From: JAAYCI01 sp031549285
Lineage (GTDB): Bacteria; Bacillota; Clostridia; Oscillospirales; Ruminococcaceae
Direction of reading: 5' to 3'
NCBI GenBank assembly: GCA_031549285.1
Contig: JAVBPZ010000011.1
Span: 69,018-133,017 of the forward strand
DNA length: 64,000 nt
This document shows, one piece after another, positions 1 through 8,368 of this stretch. The notes beneath the pieces are model-generated. The model was given only the letters and a program-made list of their open reading frames with translations, was not told where the DNA came from and did not search any database. The translations under genes and the position numbers were made by a program. The first letter of the stretch is position 1. Each line of letters starts with the position of its first letter.

Positions 1-1419
1 ATTGCAGAAGCAAAGACATATTGCGAAAAGAATGACATTAAAATGGTAGATTTTATGCTGGTGGACCTGAACGGGCGCTGGCGGCATCTTACCATTCCGG
101 CGGGTCGCCTTAGCGAAGACATCATGAAAAACGGTATCGGCTTCGACGGGTCCAACTATGGCTTTGCCCCGGTGGAAAAAAGCGATATGATCTTCACGCC
201 GGACCTGGCCAGCGCGCATGTCGACGTGTTTGCCGAGGTTCCCACCCTGGCCATGCTGGGGGATGTGTATATCATTGGCCTGCCGGCCAACCAGCGGTTT
301 GACCAATATCCCCGCAACGTTGCCATGCAGGCGGAGGAATACCTGAAGAGCACCGGGATCGCGGATGAAATGCGCATAGGGCCGGAATTCGAGTTCCATG
401 TGCTGGATCATGTCAGCTACTCCATTCTGCCGAATGCGTCCTATTTTCGTATTGACGCCGAGCAGGCCGAGTGGAACACCGGCGCCGAGGGCGAAAACCT
501 GGGCTATAAGCTGCCAAACAAAGGCGGCTACCACATGGCGCCACCGCTGGACCGCCTGAGCGATTTTCGCAGCCGCATTACGCTGATGATGGAAAAAGAA
601 GGCATAGCGGTAAAGTACCACCACCACGAGGTGGGCGGCCCGGGCCAGATTGAGATAGAGGTGGAGTTTGGCGGCGTATGCGAGATGGCCGACAAAACCA
701 TGATGACCAAATACCTATTAAAAAATGCCGCCATTGCGGAAGGCAAGACCGTCACCTTTATGCCAAAGCCGCTGTGTGGCGAGGCAGGCAACGGCCTGCA
801 TGTGCACATGCACCTGTTTAAGGAAGGCCAGCCGCTGTTTTATGACAAGGATGGCTACTCTCAGCTCAGCCGCACGGCGCTGTACTTTATTGGCGGCCTG
901 CTGACCCACGTGCGGGCGCTGTGCGCCTTCACCAACCCCAGTACCAACTCTTACAAACGCCTGGTTCCCGGGTTCGAGGCACCGGTAACCATCGGATACG
1001 CCACCTCCAACCGGTCGTCGGTCATCCGCATCCCGGCGTATGCCAAGGATCCGGATAAAAAACGGTTCGAGTTGCGCAGCCCGGACGGCACCTGCAACCC
1101 TTACTATGCTTATTCCGCCATTTTGATGGCCGGCATCGACGGCATTAAGAAGAAGATCGATCCCGAAAAACAGGGCCTGGGTCCGTATGATTTCAACCTG
1201 TATAATCTTTCGGAAGAGGAGATGGCCCGTATACAGTTCCTGCCCAAAAACCTGAATGAGGCGCTGGACGCGCTGGAGGAAGACCACGATTTCCTCACCG
1301 AGGCCGGCGTGTTCCCGAAGCCGCTGATTGAGGCATGGCTGGCAAACAAGCGTGCGGACACCCTGCGGTACAAACAAATGCCGCAGCCGATTGAGTTTGA
1401 AATGTACTTCGATTTGTAA
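1..1419 (+). CDS. glnA: Glutamine synthetase, type I (5' end outside window)
   Basis: ATP-dependent amidation of glutamate to glutamine in the cytoplasm, the main ammonium-assimilation step. The reading frame is open from base 1 and codes for 472 visible residues, so the true start lies a little upstream; the ATG at 43 falls inside the N-terminal beta-grasp domain (VDFMLVDLNG). The catalytic domain is complete, with the ATP-binding stretch KPLCGEAGNGLHVHMHL, the NSYKRLVPGFEAP motif and the RSPDGTCNPYYAYS segment. Length fits the GSI family. The gene ends at a strong bidirectional terminator shared with the convergent VOC gene. The upstream regulatory region is not visible. Confidence 0.96.
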   Translation: MAEAKTYCEKNDIKMVDFMLVDLNGRWRHLTIPAGRLSEDIMKNGIGFDGSNYGFAPVEKSDMIFTPDLASAHVDVFAEVPTLAMLGDVYIIGLPANQRFDQYPRNVAMQAEEYLKSTGIADEMRIGPEFEFHVLDHVSYSILPNASYFRIDAEQAEWNTGAEGENLGYKLPNKGGYHMAPPLDRLSDFRSRITLMMEKEGIAVKYHHHEVGGPGQIEIEVEFGGVCEMADKTMMTKYLLKNAAIAEGKTVTFMPKPLCGEAGNGLHVHMHLFKEGQPLFYDKDGYSQLSRTALYFIGGLLTHVRALCAFTNPSTNSYKRLVPGFEAPVTIGYATSNRSSVIRIPAYAKDPDKKRFELRSPDGTCNPYYAYSAILMAGIDGIKKKIDPEKQGLGPYDFNLYNLSEEEMARIQFLPKNLNEALDALEEDHDFLTEAGVFPKPLIEAWLANKRADTLRYKQMPQPIEFEMYFDL

Positions 1420-1465
1420 GGCACCGGCGCCGAGTGCGTAATAGGTGCCGGGTGTTTGAAACTCC

Positions 1466-1510
1466 AAAAAAACAGGAGCCAGCCGCACACGGCTGGCTCC
1501 TGTTTTCTTT
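1466..1510. terminator. Bidirectional intrinsic terminator between glnA and the VOC gene
   Basis: A perfect inverted repeat (left arm AACAGGAGCCAGCC, loop GCACAC) is flanked by a T-rich run on the plus side and seven Ts when read on the minus side. It sits between two convergent genes, so it can end both transcripts. Confidence 0.88.
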
Positions 1511-1567
1511 TGGCCGAAGAGGACCGCACTCTGCCGGCAGCGCCCCTCTTTGCTCTACCTGCCTCAT

Positions 1568-1951
1568 TCACTCTACTATTTCCACCTGGTTGCCCTCCGG
1601 GTCAGCCACACAGCTTTCGTAATAGCCATCGCCGGTGGTGCGCGGACCGCTAAGCACCGTGTACCCATCCCCGCGCAGACGGGCGGTCAGGTCATCCACC
1701 GCCTGCCTGCTGCCGGCGCTGAAGGCCAGATGGATATACCCCGCTTCCACCGGTTGCTTTGGCTTCGATTGCAGCTCCGGCCGGGTCATGATCTCCAGCC
1801 GCCCACCGTCCGCAAAAGACAAAAAATATGTCCTCAGGCCGGTTTTGGGGTTGTGGTATAGCGCCCCTGCTCTGCCGCCAAAATACATCTCATAAAACGA
1901 CCGCATCTTTTCCAAATCGCAAACATACATTGCCACGTGATTTATTTTCAT
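1568..1951 (-). CDS. VOC family protein (glyoxalase/bleomycin-resistance fold)
   Basis: A 127-residue single vicinal-oxygen-chelate domain. The pattern is that of a metal-binding VOC enzyme: H5 in MKINHVAMYV, a Glu in RLEIMTR, a His in YIHLAF and a C-terminal Glu in GNQVEIVE. The start is the ATG at 1951, which has GGAAAGG seven bases upstream; a longer frame exists but has no ribosome binding site. It stands alone, convergent with glnA and divergent from the lipoprotein gene. The family includes glyoxalase I, dioxygenases and thiol transferases, and the substrate cannot be told from sequence. Confidence 0.88.
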   Translation of the reverse strand: MKINHVAMYVCDLEKMRSFYEMYFGGRAGALYHNPKTGLRTYFLSFADGGRLEIMTRPELQSKPKQPVEAGYIHLAFSAGSRQAVDDLTARLRGDGYTVLSGPRTTGDGYYESCVADPEGNQVEIVE

Positions 1952-1996
1952 TTCGTTTTCCTTTCCAACCGCCAAATAGGTGCCACAAAAGGGACT

Positions 1997-2024
1997 TTGC
2001 GAACCGGGCAGAATGATGTATACT
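1997..2024 (+). promoter_or_regulatory. Putative promoter of the lipoprotein gene
   Basis: TTGCGA at 1997 and TATACT at 2019 are separated by 16 bases, in the short gap between divergent genes, about 60 bases before the lipoprotein start. Confidence 0.5.
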
Positions 2025-2082
2025 ATATATATCCGTCTTTGGGGATCGACGGGAATTTTTTAATGAGTTGGGGGAAGGTATC

Positions 2083-2865
2083 ATGAAGAAAAGAACGATT
2101 GTGCTGGCGCTGTTGTCCGTCTTGTTGGTGATGAGCACACTGCTGGCGGGGTGCGAGCCGCAAAATGACACACGGGAATATGTCCCGACCATCGCCATTG
2201 TGGTGACCAACAACCTGGACGCGGTTTTTGATGAACTGTACGTGTATCCTGGCGATGGCATGACCTCGCAGGATATGGGACCCAATGTGATCCAGAACAT
2301 CCACGGCAAGCACGTGGTGGGTTCCTATGGCGTCACCCTGGAGGTGGCTGATTCGTACACCATCATTGTGCGGGATAACCGCGGCCGCGTGTATAAGTTC
2401 TATGAGGTTGCACTGCAAAACGTGGATGAAGCCGTGGTCTCTTTTGATGAAGAGCTGCTGTGCACAGTATACCACAGGGGCGGCGGCAGCGAAAGCATCG
2501 TTGGGGAGTACGTCATTCCGGGCGACGCGCCAGATCATTCCTATGTGCCGCTGCGGGACCGCGTTCCGTACGATTTTGTGATTGAAAACGACACACAGAA
2601 GGAAATTCTGTTTGTCTCTATGCGCGAGGCCGAGGACCAGGACAAGGGCGAGGTCATCCTGAACGCAAAACCGCTGCCGGCAGGCACCGTGATGGACGCC
2701 AACGGCCGCATGTTTGCGGAGGACGAGGAAATTACCGATTGGGTGTTGTACATGGAAACCACCGACGGCGAGAAAATAACCTTTGAAACGCCGTTCAACC
2801 CATGGACCACCGACAGCATCGTGATCACCTACGCCAACGGGGAGTATAGCTACACTGCCAGCTAA
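2083..2865 (+). CDS. Putative lipoprotein with two related beta-rich domains
   Basis: A 260-residue secreted lipoprotein. The N-terminus has MKKR, a hydrophobic core and the lipobox LLAGC, so it should be lipidated on that Cys and held on the outer face of the membrane. The start is the ATG at 2083, preceded by GGGGGAAGG; a TTG at 2068 is in frame but lies on the ribosome binding site. The mature part looks like a duplication: a segment beginning VTNNLDAVFDELYVYP and one beginning IENDTQKEILFVS share the pattern of two strands, a Gly/Asn turn, then an Ile/Val-rich strand near residues 110 and 245. No enzymatic motif is seen. It is monocistronic with its own promoter and terminator. The binding partner is unknown. 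Confidence 0.8.
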   Translation: MKKRTIVLALLSVLLVMSTLLAGCEPQNDTREYVPTIAIVVTNNLDAVFDELYVYPGDGMTSQDMGPNVIQNIHGKHVVGSYGVTLEVADSYTIIVRDNRGRVYKFYEVALQNVDEAVVSFDEELLCTVYHRGGGSESIVGEYVIPGDAPDHSYVPLRDRVPYDFVIENDTQKEILFVSMREAEDQDKGEVILNAKPLPAGTVMDANGRMFAEDEEITDWVLYMETTDGEKITFETPFNPWTTDSIVITYANGEYSYTAS

Positions 2866-2904
2866 TGGTGTGGCGGCTGGATCGTTTGCAAAATAATTCA
2901 CAAT

Positions 2905-2958
2905 AAAGAAAGAGCAGCCTGCGTTGTGGTAAACATGACGCAGACTGTTCTTTGTTTT
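2905..2958 (+). terminator. Intrinsic terminator after the lipoprotein gene
   Basis: The arms AAAGAGCAGCCTGCGT and ACGCAGACTGTTCTTT pair with one mismatch and a G-U pair, followed by GTTTTTG. Confidence 0.75.
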
Positions 2959-3156
2959 TGCCTCATCCTTTTCGCCTGGTGAAGACCAGCAAGCTGTTCA
3001 ATGTATCATTGAAAGTACTTTTATTCGTTTTGTTTATACATAATTCGTGTACCTGCCTTTTGCGGTGCTATACAAGGCTTCCCCGCGCAATACATGCTGT
3101 GTACTACCCCATTGTTACAGCCAGTTGCCTCTGGTGCTGCCGCCCAAAACTGTGCG

Positions 3157-3203
3157 TAAAACAGCAGGGCACCTGCCATGTACTTGACAAGTGCCCTGCT
3201 GTT
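3157..3203 (-). terminator. Terminator of the tRNA-Gly gene
   Basis: A 14-base perfect inverted repeat (AAACAGCAGGGCAC and its complement) lies directly downstream of the tRNA CCA end on the minus strand and ends in a TTTT run. Confidence 0.75.
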
Positions 3204-3279
3204 TGGAGCGGATTACGCGACTCGAACGCGCCACCTTCTGCTTGGGAAGCAGACGCTCTACCGGATGAGCTAAACCCGC
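3204..3279 (-). tRNA. tRNA-Gly (anticodon CCC)
   Basis: A complete 76-base cloverleaf on the minus strand. The acceptor stem GCGGGTT pairs with AATCCGC, the D stem is GCTC/GAGC, the anticodon stem TCTGC/GCAGA encloses the loop TTCCCAA, and the T arm carries TTCGAGT. The anticodon is CCC, reading GGG glycine codons. The 3' CCA is encoded, as is usual in Firmicutes. It has its own promoter and terminator. Confidence 0.95.
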
Positions 3280-3284
3280 GTACA

Positions 3285-3315
3285 TAGTGAAGGCGAAATT
3301 TTTTCGCCTTCACTA
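3285..3315. repeat. Inverted repeat in the tRNA-Gly leader
   Basis: TAGTGAAGGCGAAA (3285-3298) and its exact complement (3302-3315) form a 14-bp hairpin with a three-base loop. It lies between the promoter -10 box and the tRNA 5' end, so it would be in the RNase P-removed leader. It could also help end transcription from the PASTA gene upstream. Confidence 0.75.
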
Positions 3316-3343
3316 TAGTAACTTTTTTGCCTATTTCTGTCAA
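3315..3343 (-). promoter_or_regulatory. Promoter of tRNA-Gly
   Basis: On the minus strand a consensus TTGACA (3343-3338), 17-base spacer and TACTAT (3320-3315) lie about 40 bases before the tRNA. Confidence 0.8.
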
Positions 3344-3383
3344 GGCCGGCGGCCGGGGAAGGTGTACTATACGCCCAACCGCA

Positions 3384-5366
3384 TCAGGGGTTCTCCGGTG
3401 TAGACGTTGGTGTTGGCGGCGCCGGTGCGTCACCGTACACATAGATGGTCACCACCGTGCTGGTGGTCACCTCTGAGTTTACCGGCGGTTGTGTAACGCT
3501 GGCCACGGTTCCCGCCGTGTGGGTGCCATCGTTTGCAACCGTTTGTAGGCTGTACTGGATATGCCGCCCGTCCAGGAAGGCGGTCAGCTCGCTGGCAGAC
3601 TTACCCACATAGCCCTGCAGGTTCGGCATATAATACTTGTCGAAAATTTTCAGCGTGATGGTAGTGGAGTCCGGCTGAATCTTGTTGCCGGCGACCGGGT
3701 CTGTCCCGGCCACAGTACCGGTCATGTGCGGGCCCAGGTCGTTCGTCACATACTGAATAGTATACTTGATACCGAGCGCTGTCAGGCGCGAGGTCGCCAT
3801 CGCCTGGGTGTCGCCGTACATGTCGGGAATTTCCACCTCGGCGGATGCCTTCACCACATACAGGGTGACGGTGGTTTCGCCCGGCAGCACCGGGGTGTCC
3901 GCCACCGGAGTGGTCTTGGCCACGGTACCGGCCTCCAGGTCACCGGGGTTGGCGTACTCCACCTCGGTATAGGACAGCTCCATCTCGTCCAGTTGTTTTT
4001 TGGCGTCTTCCACCTTTTTACCCACCAGGTTCGGCATCTTCAGCTGGCCTTTGCTGACCACCAGCTTTATGGGGCTGCCGTCCCAGGTGGTGCCGGATTT
4101 TGGATCCTGGCTGATGATACGGCCTTCCTCCACATCCAGGCTGTACTCTTCTTCCGGCGTGGCAAAGGTGTACTCATCGTACTTTTCATCGTTGATAACA
4201 TCGGTATATTTCTGGCCGGTAAAGTCCGGCACCTGCAGCGCCATGCTGATGGACGCCGAGGACGATGTCACCGAAGAAGAATCATCTGCGCCGCCCCGGC
4301 TGAACAGCGAAATGAACAGGATGACCAGCAGCAATACCACCACCACGCCCAGCGCGGTGGCGCCGATAATCAACTGCTGTTTCGTAAGGCCCAGCGGGCC
4401 TTTGGCACCGCGGCCGCCTTCCCCAGACAGCGCCAGGCGCAAATCCGGGATGTTTTGAATGCGCTCCGCCGGTACCACACGCATGGACCGGCCAATGGCG
4501 GCGGACAACACCGCCGGAATTTCTTTATTCACCGCGCGGGCCGGCTGCAACGCGTCCTGCATCTTGCGCTCATCCGCCGGGTATGGCACTTCGTCGGTCA
4601 GCATACGGTACAGCACCGCCCCAAAAGCATATACGTCGGTATACTGCCCCTCAAACTCAGAGGCAGCGTACTGTTCCGGCGCAGAAAACCCGGGATACAA
4701 TTTGGGTTTCAGTTCACTGCCCTGCTGGCGCAGCGCCAGGGTGGCATACCCGCCCAGTTTCGCGGTACCGCCGCTTTCCAAAATAATGTTTTCCGGGCTG
4801 ATGCCGCGGTGAACCAGATTCGCGGCGTGCATGGTCTCCACACCGTTCATTACCGGACGCAGGATGGACAACGCGCGCCCCGGTTCCAGTGAACCGCTCA
4901 TTTTGGTCAGGTACTCCGCCAGGGTGGGGCCTTCCACCTTTTCCAGCACCGCATAGGCGGTGTTGTTCGCGTCAAATACATCCAGCACCTGCACCAAGCC
5001 CTCCACCAGGCCCAGCCGCAGCAGAGACGCATACAGGTCGCTAAAATCCATCCGGGTGGTTTTAAACAGGACCTCGTTACCGGGCTTCGCCTGGATGGCG
5101 CCGGTTTCGTCCCGCGTGGCGCACAAGGTGACCGGCATAAATTCCTTGATGGTAACGCGCTGCAGCGTGTTGCCGTCAATGGCGGAATAGGTTACGCCTT
5201 CGCCGTCAATATCATTATAGCGGCCGATGGTGTACCGCTCGCCCAGAACCCAGCCGTTTGGCAGGGCGCCCCCCGGGTTTGTGTTTTCAAACTGAATCCC
5301 ACACTTGGGACATTTCTCCGCATCGGCAGGTACGCGGCTCATGCAGTTGTCGCAAATCCTGTCCAC
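3384..5366 (-). CDS. Zinc-ribbon PASTA membrane pseudokinase
   Basis: A 660-residue one-pass membrane protein. Order: a four-Cys zinc ribbon (CDNC and CPKC, residues 5-22), a Hanks-type kinase fold (about 38-313), a Pro-free linker, one membrane helix (331-355), four extracellular PASTA repeats (about 377-645) and a Pro/Thr tail. The ATP-anchoring Lys is kept (VTIKEF, K74), but the catalytic-loop HRD reads HRG (186-188) and the DFG position reads GYA (Asp replaced by G206), so phosphotransfer is not expected. PASTA repeats bind muropeptides or lipid II in kinases such as PrkC, IreK and PknB. A GTG start is used, with GGGGCG about ten bases upstream. It is last in the rplU-rpmA-obgE-mrnC-yebC group, 35 bases after yebC. 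A wall-sensing scaffold is the simplest inference. Confidence 0.88.
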   Translation of the reverse strand: MDRICDNCMSRVPADAEKCPKCGIQFENTNPGGALPNGWVLGERYTIGRYNDIDGEGVTYSAIDGNTLQRVTIKEFMPVTLCATRDETGAIQAKPGNEVLFKTTRMDFSDLYASLLRLGLVEGLVQVLDVFDANNTAYAVLEKVEGPTLAEYLTKMSGSLEPGRALSILRPVMNGVETMHAANLVHRGISPENIILESGGTAKLGGYATLALRQQGSELKPKLYPGFSAPEQYAASEFEGQYTDVYAFGAVLYRMLTDEVPYPADERKMQDALQPARAVNKEIPAVLSAAIGRSMRVVPAERIQNIPDLRLALSGEGGRGAKGPLGLTKQQLIIGATALGVVVVLLLVILFISLFSRGGADDSSSVTSSSASISMALQVPDFTGQKYTDVINDEKYDEYTFATPEEEYSLDVEEGRIISQDPKSGTTWDGSPIKLVVSKGQLKMPNLVGKKVEDAKKQLDEMELSYTEVEYANPGDLEAGTVAKTTPVADTPVLPGETTVTLYVVKASAEVEIPDMYGDTQAMATSRLTALGIKYTIQYVTNDLGPHMTGTVAGTDPVAGNKIQPDSTTITLKIFDKYYMPNLQGYVGKSASELTAFLDGRHIQYSLQTVANDGTHTAGTVASVTQPPVNSEVTTSTVVTIYVYGDAPAPPTPTSTPENP

Positions 5367-5401
5367 CTTATTTTCGCCCCTTTCGCATCATGCTTGCTGG
5401 C

Positions 5402-6139
5402 TTATGCGTCCAGCTCGTCTTCATTCTCCAGGTTGTGCCATACGTTCTGCACATCGTCGTCATCTTCCAGGTTGCCCAGCAGCAAACCCATTTTTTTCAG
5501 GTCCTCCGGCGCCGCCAGCGCCGTAAAACTGACCGGTAAATATTCTGCCTCCGCAGAGGTAATGGTGTAGCCTTTGGCCTCCAGGGCACTGCTTACCTCG
5601 TGCACCTTGGCCGGCTCGCAAGTAATCTCGAACAGGCCGTCGTCCATATCCACATCGTCGGCGCCGACCTCAAACGCGTCTTCCATCAGCTGTTCTTCGT
5701 CCAGGCTCTTTCCCTCGATGAGAATGATACCCTTCTGGTTGAACATAAACGCCACCGAGCCGGACTGGCCCATGTTACCGCCAAACTTGTCAAAATAATG
5801 GCGCATATTGGCCGCGGTGCGGTTGCGGTTGTCGGTGAGGGTTTCCACCATGACCGCCACACCACAGGGGCCGTAGCCCTCGTACAGGATGGTCTCGTAG
5901 TCGTCCTTCTCGCCGCCCTCGGCCCGCTTGATAATACGGCTGATGTTGTCGTTCGGGACGTTCATGCTCTTCGCTTTGGCAATCAGGTCCCGCAGCTTTC
6001 CGTTGGAGGCTGGGTCTGCCCCGCCGTCCCGCACGCAAACCGCTATTTCACGACCGATTTTCGTAAATATTTTCGCCTTCTGCGCGTCTGTTTTTTCCTT
6101 TTTGCGCTTAATATTGTTCCATTTGCTGTGTCCAGACAT
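5402..6139 (-). CDS. yebC: YebC/PmpR family protein
   Basis: A 245-residue protein of the YebC/TACO1 family, long described as DNA-binding regulators (PmpR). TACO1 and some YebC proteins instead help ribosomes translate difficult sequences such as polyproline. The family start MSGHSKWNNIKRKK is present, as are NVPNDNISRIIKRA and the acidic domain GSVAFMFNQKG. The start is the ATG at 6139 with AGGAGGGG four bases upstream; the 34 codons read through before it are not conserved. It lies between mrnC (about 150 bases upstream) and the PASTA pseudokinase, next to other ribosome-related genes. Confidence 0.95.
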   Translation of the reverse strand: MSGHSKWNNIKRKKEKTDAQKAKIFTKIGREIAVCVRDGGADPASNGKLRDLIAKAKSMNVPNDNISRIIKRAEGGEKDDYETILYEGYGPCGVAVMVETLTDNRNRTAANMRHYFDKFGGNMGQSGSVAFMFNQKGIILIEGKSLDEEQLMEDAFEVGADDVDMDDGLFEITCEPAKVHEVSSALEAKGYTITSAEAEYLPVSFTALAAPEDLKKMGLLLGNLEDDDDVQNVWHNLENEDELDA

Positions 6140-6288
6140 GGATACCCCTCCTGCCATTCCACTGAAAAAATATAACAATTTATTATAGCACAGTTTCCGG
6201 GCCTTTTCAAATGTGCGCCTGTCGCGTAAGCTTGTTTGCAAGCATGGACAGACATTTCATTTGCAGGAAATTCCCATGCCTAAGACCC

Positions 6289-6702
6289 TCAGCGCGCGCT
6301 TTCCGCTAGATGCCGCTGCCAGATCACCTCGAACAGCTCCTCCATGCGGGGACTTTCGCCCCGCAGGTACAGCCAGCCAAACAGCGCCTCCAGCCCGGTG
6401 GACGCCCGGTATTCCTCCACGCTGGCGTTTTTGGATACGGTGGCCTTGCTGGCGTTGCGCCCGCGGCGCACGATGTCTGCCTCCGCCTGGGTAAACAGCG
6501 GCTGCAGAACGGCCAGCGCCTGAAACTGCGCCTTCGCCGACACCATGGAAACCGCCTGCCGGTGCAGCGCACCCGGCGCCAGACGGCTGCCGGCCACCAA
6601 GCGGGTGCGCACCAGCAACTCCAGCACGCCATCGCCCACAAACGCCAGCTGCAAGGGCGAACGCTCGGAAAGGGATATGTCACTGTCTGGCATGGGGAAC
6701 AT
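6289..6702 (-). CDS. mrnC: Mini-ribonuclease 3
   Basis: A 137-residue protein consisting of only the RNase III catalytic domain, without a double-stranded RNA-binding domain. In Bacillus subtilis Mini-III matures the ends of 23S rRNA. The signature FVGDGVLELLVR, with its metal-binding Asp, and the second acidic helix GLEALFGWLYLRG are visible. The start is the ATG at 6702 with GAGGAGG six bases before it. It lies 47 bases after obgE. In many Firmicutes mrnC sits beside cysS; here it is linked to ribosome-assembly genes. Confidence 0.9.
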   Translation of the reverse strand: MFPMPDSDISLSERSPLQLAFVGDGVLELLVRTRLVAGSRLAPGALHRQAVSMVSAKAQFQALAVLQPLFTQAEADIVRRGRNASKATVSKNASVEEYRASTGLEALFGWLYLRGESPRMEELFEVIWQRHLAESAR

Positions 6703-6749
6703 CGCGCGCCTCCTCACTGGTGGTGTTTTCGCATTTTCGTCAGCACCTA

Positions 6750-8018
6750 TCAGAAAACATAATCAAACTCGTACTCGCCAATTTTGATGGTGTCGTTCTC
6801 CTGCACACCCAATTCTTGCAGCTTTGCCAGCACACCGCTGGCTTCCAGTTGCCGCTGAAAATACTGCAGGCTTTCGTAGTCGTCCATGTCGCTGCCGTCT
6901 AAAATGCGCTCTAGCCATTGGGCATCGATGCGGAACACACCGTCCGCTTCTTTTTCCACCGTGTACGAGCGCGGTGCGGCGCCAATCTCCGGATGTTTGT
7001 ATTCCGGGTGGTACTCTGCCGGCGGCGGTAGCTTTTTCACTTCATTGTAAATAAGGCGAGGCAGTTCCTTGGTTCCGATATGTGCTGCCGCGCTGATGGC
7101 GCGGAACAAATATCCCTGTTCCTCGATATATTCCTTGAACACGGCCACCTGTTCCTCGGTAGCAACATCGCATTTGTTGCCCAGCACAATCTGCGGGCGG
7201 GTGGCCAGTTCCGCGCTGAAGGCGGCCAGCTCCGCATTTATCGTTTTGAAATCCTCTATCGGGTCGCGCCCTTCACTACCGGATACATCCACCAGATGCA
7301 GCAGCAAACGGCAGCGCTCAATATGGCGCAAAAAATCGTGCCCCAGACCCGCGCCGCCCGCCGCACCCTCAATAAGTCCGGGAATATCCGCCGCCACAAA
7401 GCTTTCTTCTTCCCCCACGCGCACCACGCCCAGCACCGGTGACAAGGTGGTGAAGGGGTAGTTTGCAATTTTAGGTTTTGCCGCGGACAGCACGCTGATC
7501 AGGGTACTTTTTCCGACATTGGGAAAGCCAATGAGCCCAACGTCGGCAATCAGTTTCAGTTCCAGGCGGACATCCAGCACCTGGCCGGGCAGGCCGGGTT
7601 TCGCAAACCGCGGTACCTGACGGGTGGGGGTGGCAAAATGGGTGTTGCCCCAGCCACCGCGGCCGCCTTTTGCCACCAGCACCGGCTCGTTGCCGGAAAT
7701 ATCCGCGACCACCAGCCCGGTTTCATTTTCCAGCACCAGGGTGCCGCGCGGCACTTTGATAACAAGATCCTGCGCGTTTTTTCCGCTGCATTTGTTTGCA
7801 CGGCCGTCCTCGCCATTTTGCGCGGCATATTTGCGCTTGTAACGAAAATCCATCAGGGTGGACAGGTTGTCGTCCGCCACAAACAGCACGCTGCCGCCAC
7901 GGCCGCCGTCCCCGCCATCCGGGCCGCCCGCCGACACATATTTTTCCCGGTGGAAGCTGACACAGCCATTGCCGCCTTTGCCGGCTTCCACACGTATTCT
8001 GGCTACATCCACAAACAT
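6750..8018 (-). CDS. obgE: GTPase Obg (CgtA)
   Basis: A 422-residue essential GTPase that binds the 50S subunit during late assembly and links ribosome state to stress and sporulation signals. Domains: a glycine-rich Obg fold (1-158, with GGPDGGDGGRGG), a G domain with G1 GFPNVGKS, G3 DIPGLIEGA and G4 NKCD, and a C-terminal OCT domain (about 350-422). The start ATG at 8018 has GGGAGGG upstream. It follows rpmA, the usual rplU-rpmA-obg order, but a hairpin with a T-run lies between them and may lower its expression. Confidence 0.97.
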   Translation of the reverse strand: MFVDVARIRVEAGKGGNGCVSFHREKYVSAGGPDGGDGGRGGSVLFVADDNLSTLMDFRYKRKYAAQNGEDGRANKCSGKNAQDLVIKVPRGTLVLENETGLVVADISGNEPVLVAKGGRGGWGNTHFATPTRQVPRFAKPGLPGQVLDVRLELKLIADVGLIGFPNVGKSTLISVLSAAKPKIANYPFTTLSPVLGVVRVGEEESFVAADIPGLIEGAAGGAGLGHDFLRHIERCRLLLHLVDVSGSEGRDPIEDFKTINAELAAFSAELATRPQIVLGNKCDVATEEQVAVFKEYIEEQGYLFRAISAAAHIGTKELPRLIYNEVKKLPPPAEYHPEYKHPEIGAAPRSYTVEKEADGVFRIDAQWLERILDGSDMDDYESLQYFQRQLEASGVLAKLQELGVQENDTIKIGEYEFDYVF

Positions 8019-8054
8019 GCTGCATCCCTCCCTGGCGGACAAAATGACCGCCAC

Positions 8055-8084
8055 ATAAAAATACCGGGCCCTCCGGGGCCCGGC
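8055..8084 (-). terminator. Intrinsic terminator or attenuator between rpmA and obgE
   Basis: The minus strand has CCGGGCCC and its complement around a four-base loop, followed by TATTTTTAT. It lies 13 bases after the rpmA stop and 36 before obgE. Partial read-through would set the L27 to Obg ratio. Confidence 0.8.
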
Positions 8085-8096
8085 AAACGAAACATT

Positions 8097-8348
8097 TTAC
8101 TGTTTGATCGAGACCTTCTTGCGGTCTTTGCCCATGCGCTCGAAGCTAACCTTGCCGTCTGCCAGCGCAAACAGGGTGTCATCGCTGCCGATGCCAACGT
8201 TCTCACCGGGGTGGATGTGGGTGCCGCGCTGCCGCACCAGGATGTTGCCGGCCAGGACAAACTGCCCGTCGCCACGTTTCACGCCCAATCGCTTGGACTC
8301 AGAATCGCGACCGTTTTTTGTTGAGCCAACGCCTTTCTTATGTGCCAT
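8097..8348 (-). CDS. rpmA: 50S ribosomal protein L27
   Basis: An 83-residue L27, whose N-terminal tail reaches the peptidyl-transferase centre. It begins directly as MAHKKGVGSTKNGRDS, like proteobacterial L27. It lacks the cleavable N-terminal extension found in Bacillus and Staphylococcus, and no Prp protease gene lies between rplU and rpmA (the gap is 20 bases). The core GVKRGDGQFV and the GTHIHPGENVG motif are typical. Confidence 0.97.
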   Translation of the reverse strand: MAHKKGVGSTKNGRDSESKRLGVKRGDGQFVLAGNILVRQRGTHIHPGENVGIGSDDTLFALADGKVSFERMGKDRKKVSIKQ

Positions 8349-8368
8349 GTTCTATCCCTCCTCCGGTT

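Noticed and set aside
718..1571. Long open frames on the minus strand inside glnA
   Set aside because: They have no ribosome binding site, overlap a clear conserved gene and read as basic, Arg/Leu-rich shadow sequence from its GC-rich codons.
3561..4892. 443-codon plus-strand frame opposite the PASTA gene
   Set aside because: His/Gln/Arg-rich composition typical of an antisense shadow; the minus strand encodes recognisable domains over the same bases.
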